From: DAOMOD01 sp964526035
GTDB taxonomy: Bacteria > Pseudomonadota > Gammaproteobacteria > Xanthomonadales > BPKI01
DNA length: 56,801 bases
NCBI GenBank assembly: GCA_964526035.1
Contig: CAZGKE010000002.1
Coordinates: 1-56,801, forward strand
Direction: 5' to 3'
Shown here: piece by piece, positions 16,389-25,115 of the stretch
Position numbering within the stretch: the first letter of the stretch is position 1
Layout of the letters: each line of letters opens with the position of its first letter
Translations under genes and position numbers: made by a program
The notes under the pieces: model-generated
Databases searched by the model: none
Seen by the model: only the letters and a program-made list of their open reading frames with translations
Told to the model about the DNA's origin: nothing

Positions 16389-17216
16389 ATGACTGCACTG
16401 GGCACCTGGATCACGGACTGGCGCGAACAGCGCCTGAATCTGCGCCAATGGCTGTTCGCCGCGTTGGCGCTGGCCTGTGCTGCCAGCGGTTATTGCCTGT
16501 TGTCCGGTCTTGCTGCCGGCGAACGGGCGCCGCCTTCGCTGTCGCTGGCGTGGGGCGCCCTTGTCGTAGTGGTGTTTTCCGTGGGCTGCTGCCTGGTGTC
16601 CGGCTGGCTGAGCATCGCGCGGGGCGTATCCGCGCTGCGTGTGAGCGGCACGGTGATCCTGCTCGCCGGCACGGTGATCGCGCTTGTGTGCGGCGAGAAG
16701 TGGCTGGCGCAGCTCTACTGGGAACGTCCCTGGACCGACTTTGGCGCACATGTTGCCAGTCGCGCACCGCTCGGTTTGCTGGTTCTGGCCATCGTCAGGT
16801 TCCCTGCATGGCTGAAATCCGCAAACCGGACACAACGTCGCTCGACGCATCCTCCATCGCGGCCGCCGTCTGCGCGTGCGGCGATTCTGTCGGTGCCCAC
16901 TCGCAGCGGTCCACGAGAGCTGGACGCCACGCAGATCGTCCGAATCCAGGCCGCGGGCAACTACGTCGAACTGCACTCCAGCGACGGAATCCATCTGCTC
17001 AGGACGACGTTGGGTTCTCTGGCCGAGCGCCTCGCTGACAGCGGCTTCGTTCGGGTACATCGCTCGGCGATGATCAATCGCCACCACATCCGGAGCATCG
17101 GTCGCGATAGTCACGGCGAGTGGCTGGTGCACCTGGCCGACGGCACCGAAGTGCGGGCAGGACGACGTTTTCGCGAAGCGATCACGCATCTGCAGAAGGC
17201 CAGCGGGAACCTCTGA
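16389..17216 (+). CDS. Membrane-anchored LytTR DNA-binding regulator
   Basis: A 275-aa protein with an unusual layout: about four hydrophobic helices in residues 20-140 (for example WLFAALALACAASGYCLLSG and VVVVFSVGCCLVSGW), a linker rich in Arg/Ser/Pro, then a C-terminal LytTR domain (residues about 175-270). Family signatures there are ATQIVRIQAAGNYVELHSSDG, LAERLADSGFVRVHRSAMIN and VHLADGTEVRAGRRFREAI. There is no receiver domain, so it is not a two-component response regulator. Membrane LytTR proteins of this kind are known from gammaproteobacteria. Being the last gene of the ABC exporter run, it may regulate that operon from the membrane; this is inference. Confidence 0.87.
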   Translation: MTALGTWITDWREQRLNLRQWLFAALALACAASGYCLLSGLAAGERAPPSLSLAWGALVVVVFSVGCCLVSGWLSIARGVSALRVSGTVILLAGTVIALVCGEKWLAQLYWERPWTDFGAHVASRAPLGLLVLAIVRFPAWLKSANRTQRRSTHPPSRPPSARAAILSVPTRSGPRELDATQIVRIQAAGNYVELHSSDGIHLLRTTLGSLAERLADSGFVRVHRSAMINRHHIRSIGRDSHGEWLVHLADGTEVRAGRRFREAITHLQKASGNL

Positions 17217-17283
17217 AGCAGTCCGCGCCCGGCATTCGTCACAAAACCCCGCAACTCGTCCCCTGGCGCTTGACCGGCCGGCG

Positions 17284-17338
17284 GCCGGCGCGATGTCCTG
17301 TGCGCGCAGCATCGAGTTGCTGCCGCGCATAAGGAGAC
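17284..17338. repeat. 55-base direct copy, left side of assembly gap
   Basis: These 55 bases are identical to 17439-17493 on the other side of the N run. They include the upstream region and part of the ribosome site of the downstream DUF4440 gene. The simplest reading is a contig overlap that was never merged, so the true sequence probably contains it once. Confidence 0.9.
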
Positions 17339-17438
17339 NNNNNNNNNNNNNNNNNNNNNNNNNNNNNNNNNNNNNNNNNNNNNNNNNNNNNNNNNNNNNN
17401 NNNNNNNNNNNNNNNNNNNNNNNNNNNNNNNNNNNNNN
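17339..17438. other. Assembly gap of exactly 100 N
   Basis: A run of 100 unknown bases, the standard length for a scaffold gap of unspecified size. The flanks are a perfect 55-base direct repeat, so the real gap may be zero, with the contigs overlapping. No gene is visibly broken: the LytTR gene ends 123 bases before and the DUF4440 gene starts 61 bases after. Confidence 0.98.
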
Positions 17439-17493
17439 GCCGGCGCGATGTCCTGTGCGCGCAGCATCGAGTTGCTGCCGCGCATAAGGAGAC
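17439..17493. repeat. 55-base direct copy, right side of assembly gap
   Basis: Identical to 17284-17338. It ends in ATAAGGAGAC, the ribosome binding site of the DUF4440 gene that starts at 17499. See the gap entry for interpretation. Confidence 0.9.
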
Positions 17494-17498
17494 CATCC

Positions 17499-17957
17499 AT
17501 GAAAACCCTTCAAGGCTTCACCGTTGCGACACTCCTCGCCTGCCTGTTGTTTGCTCAAGCGAGCCAGGCGACGCCCAGTGACGACGAGCAGGCGCTGCGC
17601 CATCTCAAGGAGGTCGCCTGGCCCCAGGCCTATCGGGAGCAGGACACGGCTCTTCTGGACAGCATTCTCGCGGACGAATTCCAGATGATCAGCGGCAGCG
17701 GGGACTGGTCGACCAAACTGGATGAGCTTCGCTGGATACGCAGCAACAAGCCCGACTACGATGCGTTCAGCTTCGAGATCCGCCGGCTCGAAATTTTCGA
17801 GAACGGTACGGCGATCGTGGCCGGAACCGGAACCATCCACGCCACCGACAACGACGGGCCGTACCTTGCCGAGTACCAGTCGACCAACGTCTTGATCAAG
17901 CGCGACGGCGTGTGGCGGGCCATCGCATCGCATGTCTCGGGATATCGGCGCAAGTAG
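17499..17957 (+). CDS. Secreted DUF4440/NTF2-like protein
   Basis: A 152-aa protein with a signal peptide (residues 1-23, ending SQAT) and an NTF2-like cone fold: first helix ALRHLKEVAWPQAYREQD, then LLDSILADEFQMISGSGDW and the closing strands NVLIKRDGVWRAIASHVSGY. These are the hallmarks of DUF4440 (SnoaL-like) proteins. The ATG at 17499 has an AAGGAG eight bases upstream. Function is not predictable from the fold, which binds varied small ligands or catalyses isomerisations. It converges with the GntR gene 17 bases away. Confidence 0.85.
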   Translation: MKTLQGFTVATLLACLLFAQASQATPSDDEQALRHLKEVAWPQAYREQDTALLDSILADEFQMISGSGDWSTKLDELRWIRSNKPDYDAFSFEIRRLEIFENGTAIVAGTGTIHATDNDGPYLAEYQSTNVLIKRDGVWRAIASHVSGYRRK

Positions 17958-17974
17958 ACGCGGCCCGCCGCGGT

Positions 17975-18724
17975 TCAATCGGATGCACGCGTCAGCACCG
18001 TGGCGTATGTGTAGCGGTCCTTCGGATGCGTACTGACGGCCAAAGCCAGCAGTTCACCCTGCGCTCCGTAGAAGCGCCGCTCGATGCGCAGCGCGGCGGT
18101 GCCGGGCTCGACCTGGAGCCTGGCAGCGAGCTCGGCGTCGAGGTTCTCCGCTTCCAGCACCTGCTCGACGCGGGTCAGGCTGCGCACGTTGACGATGTCG
18201 AGCAGGGCGAAAATCGCTTCGCCGAGGTCCACCAGCAGGTCGCCGCGACGCCCGCGCGGCTTCGGCGCCCAGATATCGGAATGCGCCAGGGGCAGTCCGG
18301 GGGCACGATGCTGTCGCAGGCAACGCATGTGCACCACGGCGCTGCCCACGGACACACCGAGACGTGCGGCCAGCAGGGTATCGGCGTTCATTTCAGCTGT
18401 GCTGTAGGGTTCCAGCCGTGTGGCGTCGCCATAGCGCAGCAGGTCGTCGATGTTCTGCACGAACTGCTGGTACTTGACCGGCGAACGTCTCGCCAGCACC
18501 CGCGTACCCGAGCCACGACGGCGGTCCACAAGACCCATCTGTGCCAGCAGTCGCAGCGCCTCGCGGGTGGTGTGTCGGCTGACGCCGAACTGCGCACACA
18601 GTTCCACTTCGGTCGGCAGCAGCGCGCCCACGGCGACCTTGCCGCTGCGGATCATCGCCACCAGTTCGTCGGCCACCTGCTTGTAGCGCGGCCTGATGCG
18701 TCCTCCCATTGCTTCAACCCCCAA
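17975..18724 (-). CDS. GntR-family repressor, HutC/UTRA subfamily
   Basis: A 249-aa transcription regulator. Residues 10-75 are the GntR winged helix (YKQVADELVAMIRSGKVAVGALLPTE, then FGVSRHTTREALRLLAQMGLVDRRRGSGTRV). Residues about 95-245 form the UTRA effector domain, with the closing RIERRFYGAQGELLALAVS. UTRA domains bind small metabolites. It starts with MGVEAMGGRIRP, and the second ATG (18709) is an equally possible start. It is divergent from a CoA-transferase gene across 138 bases, so it probably controls that gene. Confidence 0.9.
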   Translation of the reverse strand: MGVEAMGGRIRPRYKQVADELVAMIRSGKVAVGALLPTEVELCAQFGVSRHTTREALRLLAQMGLVDRRRGSGTRVLARRSPVKYQQFVQNIDDLLRYGDATRLEPYSTAEMNADTLLAARLGVSVGSAVVHMRCLRQHRAPGLPLAHSDIWAPKPRGRRGDLLVDLGEAIFALLDIVNVRSLTRVEQVLEAENLDAELAARLQVEPGTAALRIERRFYGAQGELLALAVSTHPKDRYTYATVLTRASD

Positions 18725-18862
18725 CCCGCAGCGTGTACGGCATTATAGGGAGGATGTTCGAATGCGCCGACGAGCGACCGTGAGAACGACCTGCTGCGAC
18801 CCGCGGGCTGAGGCAGGGTGCAACTGTGCAGCCGGCGCCGCGGCACCGCGGCGAGGGCCGCT

Positions 18863-20083
18863 GTGAGCGCGCTTGCAGGCGTCCGCGTCCTCGACCTCTC
18901 GCGCATTCTGGCCGGCCCCTGGTGCAGCCAGCTGTTGGCCGATTACGGCGCCGACGTGATCAAGGTGGAGAAGCCGCGCAGCGGGGACGACACCCGCAGC
19001 TGGGGTCCACCCTGGCTGAAGGATGGCGATGGCCACGACACCGGCGAGTCCGCTTACTTTCTGTCATGCAATCGCGGCAAGCGCTCCGTGGCGATCGATT
19101 TCAGCCGCGCCCAAGGCCAGGCGCTGGTGGCCAAGCTGGCGCAGCGCGCCGACGTGCTCATCGAGAACTTCAAGGTCGGGGCGCTGGCCAGGTACGGTCT
19201 CGACTACGCCTCGCTAAGACGCATCAACCCGCGCCTGGTGTACTGCTCGATCACCGGCTTCGGCCAGGACGGGCCGTATGCCCAGCGTGCCGGCTACGAT
19301 GCCGCCATCCAGGCCATGGGCGGCCTGATGAGTATCACCGGCGAACGCGATGACCGGCCTGGTGGTGGCCCGCAGAAAGTCGGCGTGGCGGTCGCCGACC
19401 TGATGGCCGGCATGTATGCGGCCAGCGCCATCCTTGCCGCCTTGCACCACCGCGATCGCAGCGAAGAAGGGCAGCATCTTGACGTGTCCCTGCTCGATAC
19501 CCAGGTTGCCTGGCTGGCCAACCAGGCGGGCAATTTCCTGATCGGCGACACCCTGCCGAAACGCGAGGGCTCGGCGCACCCGAACATCGTGCCGTACCAG
19601 ACATTCGCCAGCGCCGACGGCCACCTGATGCTGGCGATCGGCAACGACGCGCAGTTCGCGCGCTTCGCGCGCCTCGTCGGACATCCTGAATGGGCCGACG
19701 ACCCGCGCTTCGCATCCAATCCCGACCGCGTGACGCACCGCGATGTGCTGGTGCCGATGGTGTCCGCCGTGGTCGCCGGCCGCGGCACCAGCGACTGGCT
19801 CGCTGCGCTCGAGCGCGAGGGCGTGCCGGCAGCGCCCATCAACGATCTGGCAAAGGTGTTCGCCGACCCGCAGGTGCAGGCACGCGGTCTGCGCGTGGAG
19901 GCAGCACATCCAGGTGGCGGACGTGTCGCCATGGTGCGGCAGCCGGTGCGCTTCTCCGCGACGCGGCCTGTCGAGCCGCTGGCGGCGCCGGGCTGCGGTC
20001 AGCACAGCGACGAAGTGCTGGCGGAAATCGGGGTGACCGCGGCGGAGATTGCGGCGCTGCGCGCCAGCGGAATCATCGCCTGA
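18863..20083 (+). CDS. Family III (CaiB/BaiF) CoA-transferase
   Basis: A 406-aa cytoplasmic enzyme that moves CoA between carboxylic acids. It starts VSALAGVRVLDLSRILAGPW, the family N-terminus, which fixes GTG 18863 as the start. Other family marks are FLSCNRGKRSVAIDF (about residues 68-82), LIENFKVGALARYGLDY, YCSITGFGQDGPYA and the catalytic aspartate in VGVAVADLMAGMYAA near residue 177. The closest subfamily by eye is the succinate/glutarate or hydroxymethylglutarate-type transferases, but family III substrate cannot be read from sequence. A divergent UTRA repressor upstream suggests induction by a carboxylic acid substrate. Confidence 0.9.
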   Translation: MSALAGVRVLDLSRILAGPWCSQLLADYGADVIKVEKPRSGDDTRSWGPPWLKDGDGHDTGESAYFLSCNRGKRSVAIDFSRAQGQALVAKLAQRADVLIENFKVGALARYGLDYASLRRINPRLVYCSITGFGQDGPYAQRAGYDAAIQAMGGLMSITGERDDRPGGGPQKVGVAVADLMAGMYAASAILAALHHRDRSEEGQHLDVSLLDTQVAWLANQAGNFLIGDTLPKREGSAHPNIVPYQTFASADGHLMLAIGNDAQFARFARLVGHPEWADDPRFASNPDRVTHRDVLVPMVSAVVAGRGTSDWLAALEREGVPAAPINDLAKVFADPQVQARGLRVEAAHPGGGRVAMVRQPVRFSATRPVEPLAAPGCGQHSDEVLAEIGVTAAEIAALRASGIIA

Positions 20084-20169
20084 ACCTTGCTGCGGACGCG
20101 CCACCCGCTTTACAGCGGCCGTCGCCGGGGCCAGCATGTCGCCTTCACAACGGTGGGGAGAGAAACGAC

Positions 20170-20610
20170 ATGCGCCTTCGCATCCTGGCTGCCGCGCTGC
20201 TGGGCATCACATTTGCGACCATTGCCAGCGCCTCCGAGGTGATCGAGCGACTCGATGGCCGCCAGGTCCAGACCATTCTCGGGGACCTCGGCTTCACCGG
20301 TTCGGAGATCGACAGCGACGACGATGTCATCGTCAACATGCAGGGCTATCGCGTGCTGATACTGGTCGGCAGCGATGCCGGCCGAAGCCTGATGGCGCGC
20401 TTTGCGGTCACCGGCACCGGTGCCACCCTGCAGACCGTGAACGACTGGAATCGCACCAAGCGCTACTCGCGCGCCTATCTCGACGACGAGGGTGATCCGA
20501 TCCTGGAGAGCGATCTCGATCTCGAGGGTGGCGTCGACCGCAAGCGCGTCGAGGATTTCTTCCGCACCTTCAATGGCACGCTGACCCTGTTCCTGCGCGA
20601 TCTCGAATGA
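20170..20610 (+). CDS. Secreted YbjN-domain protein
   Basis: A 146-aa protein with a signal peptide (MRLRILAAALLGITFATIASA) and a YbjN-type domain: an N-terminal helix (LDGRQVQTILGDLGFTG), beta strands and the C-terminal helix VEDFFRTFNGTLTLFLRDLE. YbjN-like folds resemble type III secretion chaperones. The signal peptide means this member acts in the periplasm. Its stop overlaps the start of the diguanylate cyclase gene by four bases (ATGA), so translation is probably coupled and the two proteins may act together. Confidence 0.85.
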   Translation: MRLRILAAALLGITFATIASASEVIERLDGRQVQTILGDLGFTGSEIDSDDDVIVNMQGYRVLILVGSDAGRSLMARFAVTGTGATLQTVNDWNRTKRYSRAYLDDEGDPILESDLDLEGGVDRKRVEDFFRTFNGTLTLFLRDLE

Positions 20611-21677
20611 GCGACCGGCCATCGGGGGAGGGCATGGGCGACGAGACCGGAAAACCGCAGGGACGCCGCATCGCGATGATCCGCAGACTGGTGCTGTACG
20701 GCACCCTGGTCTATCTGCTGCTGGGTGTCGGTGAGCTGATGCTGCTTGGTGAAGGCAGCGGCATGCCGTTGGCGGTTCGGGTCGCGCTGGCACCGGTACT
20801 GCTGTTGCTGTGGTGGAGTCTTGGCATCACGCGCAGCGCGGACGGACAGGCCTTTCTGGTGTGCCTGGTTCTGCTGCTGGTCTCCTCCGGGCAAAGTCTC
20901 ACGGTAGCCGCCGACCCGGCCAGCGCCGAGCGCGCGCTGGCCGGGTTCGTGCTCATCGTGTTGCTGTCGGGGCCGCTGTGGTCGACGCCGCGCCACTTCA
21001 CCTGGGGCGCGCTGGCGTGCATGGCGCCGGCGGCCTTCACGCTGGCCTGGATCGACGCCAGTCGAACGCTGTGGGTGACCTACGCGATCTTCGCGCTGGC
21101 CGCCCTGCTGACGGCGTTTGTACTCTGGCGCGAGCGCATGCAGGCCGCCGGACGCTCCTCGGCCTTGCGCAGCGAGTTGGAACGGCGCGCGGTCTCGGAC
21201 GCGCTGACCGGCGTCCTCAACCGCGCCGGCTGGGACGGCAACGCGCCGGATGCGCTGCGCCTCTCCGCAATCCGCAATGCACCGGCCTCGCTGATCTACT
21301 TCGATCTCGATCGCTTCAAATCGGTCAACGACGAGCACGGACATGCGGTGGGCGATTCGGTCATCGGGCGGGTGGCGGACCTGATCCGCGAGCAGGTGCG
21401 CCAGGGCGACCTGGTGGCGCGTCTCGGCGGTGAGGAGTTCGTGGCGCTGCTGCCCGGTGCAGGTCTGGACGCGGCGCTGCGCGTTGCCGAACGCGTGCGC
21501 CGCGAATGCGAAAACTCCACCGACGCGGTGAGCCGCACCATCAGCGCAGGGGTGGCGCAGTGGCACCCCGACGAATCGCTGAAGGAGCTGATGGCGCGCG
21601 CCGACGCTGCGATGCTGCGCGCCAAGCAGTTCGGGCGCAATCGCGTCGAGGTATGCAGCTTCGAGGTCCGCGGCTGA
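20607..21677 (+). CDS. Membrane diguanylate cyclase (GGDEF domain)
   Basis: A 356-aa inner-membrane enzyme that makes cyclic di-GMP from two GTP. Residues about 25-180 hold roughly six membrane helices with short loops and no recognisable sensory fold. The GGDEF domain covers about 190-350: LTGVLNRAGWD, IYFDLDRFKSVNDEHGHAVGD, and the active loop GGEEF near residue 275. A product-inhibition I-site RxxD (RQGD) lies five residues before GGEEF, so both activity and feedback look intact. The start overlaps the ybjN-like gene by four bases. The partner YbjN protein could signal through the membrane part, which is inference. Confidence 0.92.
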   Translation: MSDRPSGEGMGDETGKPQGRRIAMIRRLVLYGTLVYLLLGVGELMLLGEGSGMPLAVRVALAPVLLLLWWSLGITRSADGQAFLVCLVLLLVSSGQSLTVAADPASAERALAGFVLIVLLSGPLWSTPRHFTWGALACMAPAAFTLAWIDASRTLWVTYAIFALAALLTAFVLWRERMQAAGRSSALRSELERRAVSDALTGVLNRAGWDGNAPDALRLSAIRNAPASLIYFDLDRFKSVNDEHGHAVGDSVIGRVADLIREQVRQGDLVARLGGEEFVALLPGAGLDAALRVAERVRRECENSTDAVSRTISAGVAQWHPDESLKELMARADAAMLRAKQFGRNRVEVCSFEVRG

Positions 21678-21745
21678 GCCCCCGTTGTTCGGCGCCCACC
21701 GGCGCTTCTTTGCCGAGATTCTGCCGAACCTCCAAGCTGAGCCCC

Positions 21746-23008
21746 GTGCGAACTTTTCATCCCGTTGCGGGCAGCATCCTGCGGCTCGGCGTGCTGCTGC
21801 CGACCCTGTCCGAGGCGGCGTGGCCGCCGCTCGCCTCCATCCGCTTTGAAGGCAATGAGGTGACCCGCGAACACATGCTGCTGCGCGAGATGAGCGTGGT
21901 GCCCGGTGATCCGGCGGACCCTGTGCTCATTGAACGAAGTCGACAGGCGATCCTCGACCTCGGCCTGTTCCGCCAGGTGGAAACCCAGGAGGAAGCCACG
22001 CCTGATGGCGTGGCTCTGATCGTGCGCGTGCGCGAACAGCGTTGCCTGCTGCCGGTTCCGCGCCTGGATACCAGTTCGGACGGGGACTGAAGCTACGGCC
22101 TGCAGCTGCGCTGGAGCAATGCATTCGGTCGAAACCACCGGCTCAATGCCACCGTCCAGCGCGGCCGCTTCCCCGAAGACCGGAACCGCGAGGCAGAACG
22201 GGGCGGTCGCATCGCCTATGCCGCACCCTACGTTTTCGACACGCCATGGCAGCTGCGCACCACCGCCGAACGCATTGAACGGCAAACGCCGAGCCCGCAG
22301 GGTGGCTACGAGGAAACCTTCGACCGCCTGCAGCTGCTCGCCGCCCGCGACCCGCGCGAGGGACGCCCGCGACGCGGCTGGACGCTTGGCGGAGGCCTGT
22401 TCTGGCAGCAACAGGAGGCATTCGGCGATTTCGCACCTGTTTCCGAGGGCCGCGCCACCGCGCTGGTCGGCACCGCCGAATACAGCGATCTGCGCTTCTT
22501 CGTTTACAGCGAAGCCGGTCAACGCTTCGCGGCACGCGTCGAGGCGGCGCGCCGCGGATGGGCTTCGGACTACAGCTACGCGCGCCTCGAGGGCAGCTAT
22601 CGCGCCGTGCTTCCGGTCGGCGAACGCCGCCACCAGACCCTGCACCTGGAGGCCGAAGGCGGACTCTTCAGCGGTGGTCCACGCGCGCGCAACCACTATG
22701 CGCTTGGCGGCTCCAGCCGCCTGCGCGGCTATGAGAAGGATTTCCTTGAGGGCGATCGCTACTACTATCCTTCTGCCGCGTTCCCTCGTCCGCTATGGCG
22801 CGATTCGGTGCGCCTGTTCGTGGTCGCCGATGCCGGCGGCATCGGCCGCGACGTGCTCGACATTTCGCCGCACGGCGCGCATGCCAGCATCGGCCTGGGT
22901 GCGCGTGTACGCATCACCTGGCTGGTCGACGTGGAGGTCGAAGTCGGGGTCGCCTGGCCTCTGCGCAGCGGCGACGGCGTGCAGTTCTTTGCTGGCAGCG
23001 AGGGGTAG
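21746..23008 (+). pseudogene. Omp85/surface-antigen type outer-membrane gene with in-frame TGA
   Basis: A gene of about 420 codons encoding a signal peptide, one POTRA domain (IRFEGNEVTREHMLLREMSV through VALIVRVREQ, residues about 30-100) and a C-terminal beta-barrel (SYGLQLRWSNAFGRN through RARNHYALGGSSRLRGYEK and the last strand VEVEVGVAWPLRSGDGVQFF). The reading frame is continuous except for TGA at 22088-22090, between the POTRA domain and the first barrel strand; TGG would give Trp there. The barrel keeps the Omp85 signature SSRLRGYE. Start GTG 21746 is a guess. A real nonsense mutation, a sequencing error or readthrough are all possible. If the stop is real, only a 114-residue POTRA fragment is made. 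Confidence 0.8.
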
Positions 23009-23032
23009 GCGCGCCGTCCATCCTGCGCGGCG

Positions 23033-23830
23033 CTACTCCAGCACCTCCACAGCATCGCCTGTCCGCAGCCGGCCGCTGTCGCGGGCGATGAGGTTCACGC
23101 CGAAAGTGATGCCGCTCGGTCCGCGGCGGTAGGTCTTCAGCGTGGCCAGCGGTTCTCCGCCGGGATCGAACTCACCGCTGCCGGGATCCACGGTGGTGAA
23201 CACGCAGCGAGTGCACGGCTCGACCACATCGAAGTGCAGGCCGCCGATGCGCACCCGCCGCCAGGCATCCTCGGCATGCGGGGGACCGCCGGCGAATACC
23301 AGGTTGGGGCGGAATCGGGTGATCGGCAGGGCGGTGGCCAGCTTGTCGTTGAGTTGATCAAGCGCCGACTGACCGATCAGCAGCAGCGGGTAGCTGTCAG
23401 CGAAGCTCACCTCGTCACCCGGCTTCCCTTTGTCCGTATCGACCCGACGCGTGGCGGCCTCGTCCATGTACACCAGTCGCACGTCGCAGCCCAGAAAGCT
23501 GCTCAGCCATGCATCAGCGGCGGCGCCCGCGGCACGTGCCGATACTTCATCGCCCCACACACGCACCGTCAGGCGTTGCACTGAATCGTCCGCTGCAGCA
23601 ACCCTCAGCGGGGGCATGTCCGGAGCAGCGAGCAGCAGTCCTTGGGCATCCGGTGTAGCCCTCACCAACACCATGCGCGGCAGCTTGCGCCCGGTCAGGA
23701 ATCGACCATCGGAGTCGATCACCATGTAGCGGCGATCGCGCTTCGGACCGCGTGGTTCGATGTCGAGTGAGTCGCGCACCAGACTGGCACAGGACTTGAC
23801 TGGATGGATGAAGCATTCGGAGATGCGCAT
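23033..23830 (-). CDS. MOSC-domain protein (YcbX/mARC-like)
   Basis: A 265-aa protein with the two-part layout of YcbX and eukaryotic mARC: an N-terminal MOSC beta-barrel (ISECFIHPVKSCASL, PKRDRRYMVIDSDGRFLTGR) and a C-terminal MOSC domain. The molybdenum-ligand cysteine is expected in VEPCTRCVFTTVDPGSG near residue 205. These enzymes reduce N-hydroxylated compounds using molybdenum cofactor. The C-terminal ferredoxin domain present in E. coli YcbX (about 370 aa) is missing, so electrons must come from a separate partner. It converges with the Omp85-type gene, 24 bases apart. Confidence 0.88.
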   Translation of the reverse strand: MRISECFIHPVKSCASLVRDSLDIEPRGPKRDRRYMVIDSDGRFLTGRKLPRMVLVRATPDAQGLLLAAPDMPPLRVAAADDSVQRLTVRVWGDEVSARAAGAAADAWLSSFLGCDVRLVYMDEAATRRVDTDKGKPGDEVSFADSYPLLLIGQSALDQLNDKLATALPITRFRPNLVFAGGPPHAEDAWRRVRIGGLHFDVVEPCTRCVFTTVDPGSGEFDPGGEPLATLKTYRRGPSGITFGVNLIARDSGRLRTGDAVEVLE

Positions 23831-23999
23831 GGATTGATGCCCTTGCCCGCCGGGCGTGCGGTGGATAGTCGGGGTTCCGCGGTGGCGGACAGCGGCCGAT
23901 GGGAGGTCGGTTTCGCGCTACCCGCGCTCCCCCGAACGACACGTCCAGGGCAACGTGCAACGATAGAATATCAAGGGCTCGCGCCAGCCTGTATCTCGC

Positions 24000-25115
24000 T
24001 CAATCAAACACCGGGCAGAACGACACCGGCTGACTGCGCCTGGCACGGACCGTCCTCAGGGTCGCTTCACCCAGCAGCACGCGAAACTCGGCTTCATTGC
24101 AGTCGAGATATTGGAGGCGGGCGCTGCCGACCGGCTGCAGCGCCTGCAATCCGCTGGCACGCGATCCGGCATAGATGATGATGTCGCGACGGCCGATGCC
24201 CTGCACCTTGGCGCCTTCGAAATAGAACCAGGTAGGCAGGTTGTCGTCGCCCACCGTGAACCATGTCCCGAACACGATGCCGGTGCCGCCGACCTCGAAC
24301 AGGCTGAGTCCCTGGTCGGGGCGCCGCAGGTCGAACCAGTGGTCGCGAGATTCGGCCAGAGCGCGCGGCTGTGCCGGCGGCAGGTCGAGCAGGGCCACCT
24401 GCGCAGAGCCGTCGATGATCAGAACCTGAGACGGCTGTGTTTCGCCGTCGCCTATGAGGAATGCGCGCCGCGTGGCGACCGCTGCCGATTGCTCGAAGCG
24501 GAAGCTGAACCCGCCTGCGTCTGCGCTGCCCAGCAGCACGTCGCAAGCGACCACGCCGACGTCGCCGAGCGTTTCGCGCCATTGCAGACCGTAGCCGATC
24601 TCCTCGTAGGCGTAGCCGAATCCGACTGGCAGCGGCGATACCGGTCGCACACAGTCAATTTCCAGACGCACGTCCTGCGGCACGCCAGCCACGGACGGCC
24701 CCGGCGCCTCGTGATGGACGGAGAAACGGACGCGGACACCTGAACCCGGCGGCGCCGAGTCCGGCGGGCGAAGCCGCTGATCGAGCTCGATGCGGTACGG
24801 CACGGAGCCTCCGTTGCCAGCGAAGTACAGCAGCGGCGTCAGCGAATAGTCGGGGTTCAGGACAATGCTCCGTTCGGCGAGAACACTGCCGTCGACGGCA
24901 TCGATCACCCGCACCACGTGGTCGCCCGCTTCCAGCGACAGCGCAGAAAAATCGCGATAGGACAGCTCCACCTCGGCTGCACCAACCTCGATGAGAACGG
25001 CACCGCCACCCGGCGTGCTCAGCGCCAGATGGCCGACATTGAGGGTCTCGGTCGCCGCCGCGAACTGCACCACGGCCAACCCGATGATTCCCGACAGCAG
25101 CCGACGCGGACTCAT
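24000..25115 (-). CDS. Secreted hypothetical protein, paralogue B of a tandem pair
   Basis: A 371-aa exported protein with signal peptide MSPRRLLSGIIGLAVVQFAAA. The first half resembles DUF4397-like immunoglobulin folds (LNVGHLALSTPGGGAVLIEV, then LEAGDHVVRVIDAVDGSVLAE). The second half has a WFDLRRPDQGLSLFEVGGTG and TWFYFEGAKVQG pattern seen in repeat-like secreted proteins of Lysobacterales. The upstream gene encodes a related protein with the same two-part plan, and their coding regions overlap by four bases (ATGA). Five cysteines or so suggest disulfides. Function unknown. Confidence 0.75.
   Translation of the reverse strand: MSPRRLLSGIIGLAVVQFAAATETLNVGHLALSTPGGGAVLIEVGAAEVELSYRDFSALSLEAGDHVVRVIDAVDGSVLAERSIVLNPDYSLTPLLYFAGNGGSVPYRIELDQRLRPPDSAPPGSGVRVRFSVHHEAPGPSVAGVPQDVRLEIDCVRPVSPLPVGFGYAYEEIGYGLQWRETLGDVGVVACDVLLGSADAGGFSFRFEQSAAVATRRAFLIGDGETQPSQVLIIDGSAQVALLDLPPAQPRALAESRDHWFDLRRPDQGLSLFEVGGTGIVFGTWFTVGDDNLPTWFYFEGAKVQGIGRRDIIIYAGSRASGLQALQPVGSARLQYLDCNEAEFRVLLGEATLRTVRARRSQPVSFCPVFD

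Noticed and set aside
17284..17493. A biological tandem duplication of the DUF4440 upstream region
   Set aside because: The copies are identical and lie exactly at both edges of a 100-N gap, which is the signature of overlapping contig ends.
15165..17978. A very long minus-strand open frame running across the gap and opposite the permease and LytTR genes
   Set aside because: It reads through the N run, is low-complexity (Gln/Arg/His-rich) and lies antisense to well-supported membrane and DNA-binding proteins; this is typical of long antisense frames in GC-rich DNA.
18725..18862. A GntR operator between the divergent GntR and CoA-transferase genes
   Set aside because: A site is expected, but no convincing palindrome of the HutC type was visible, so I did not annotate one.
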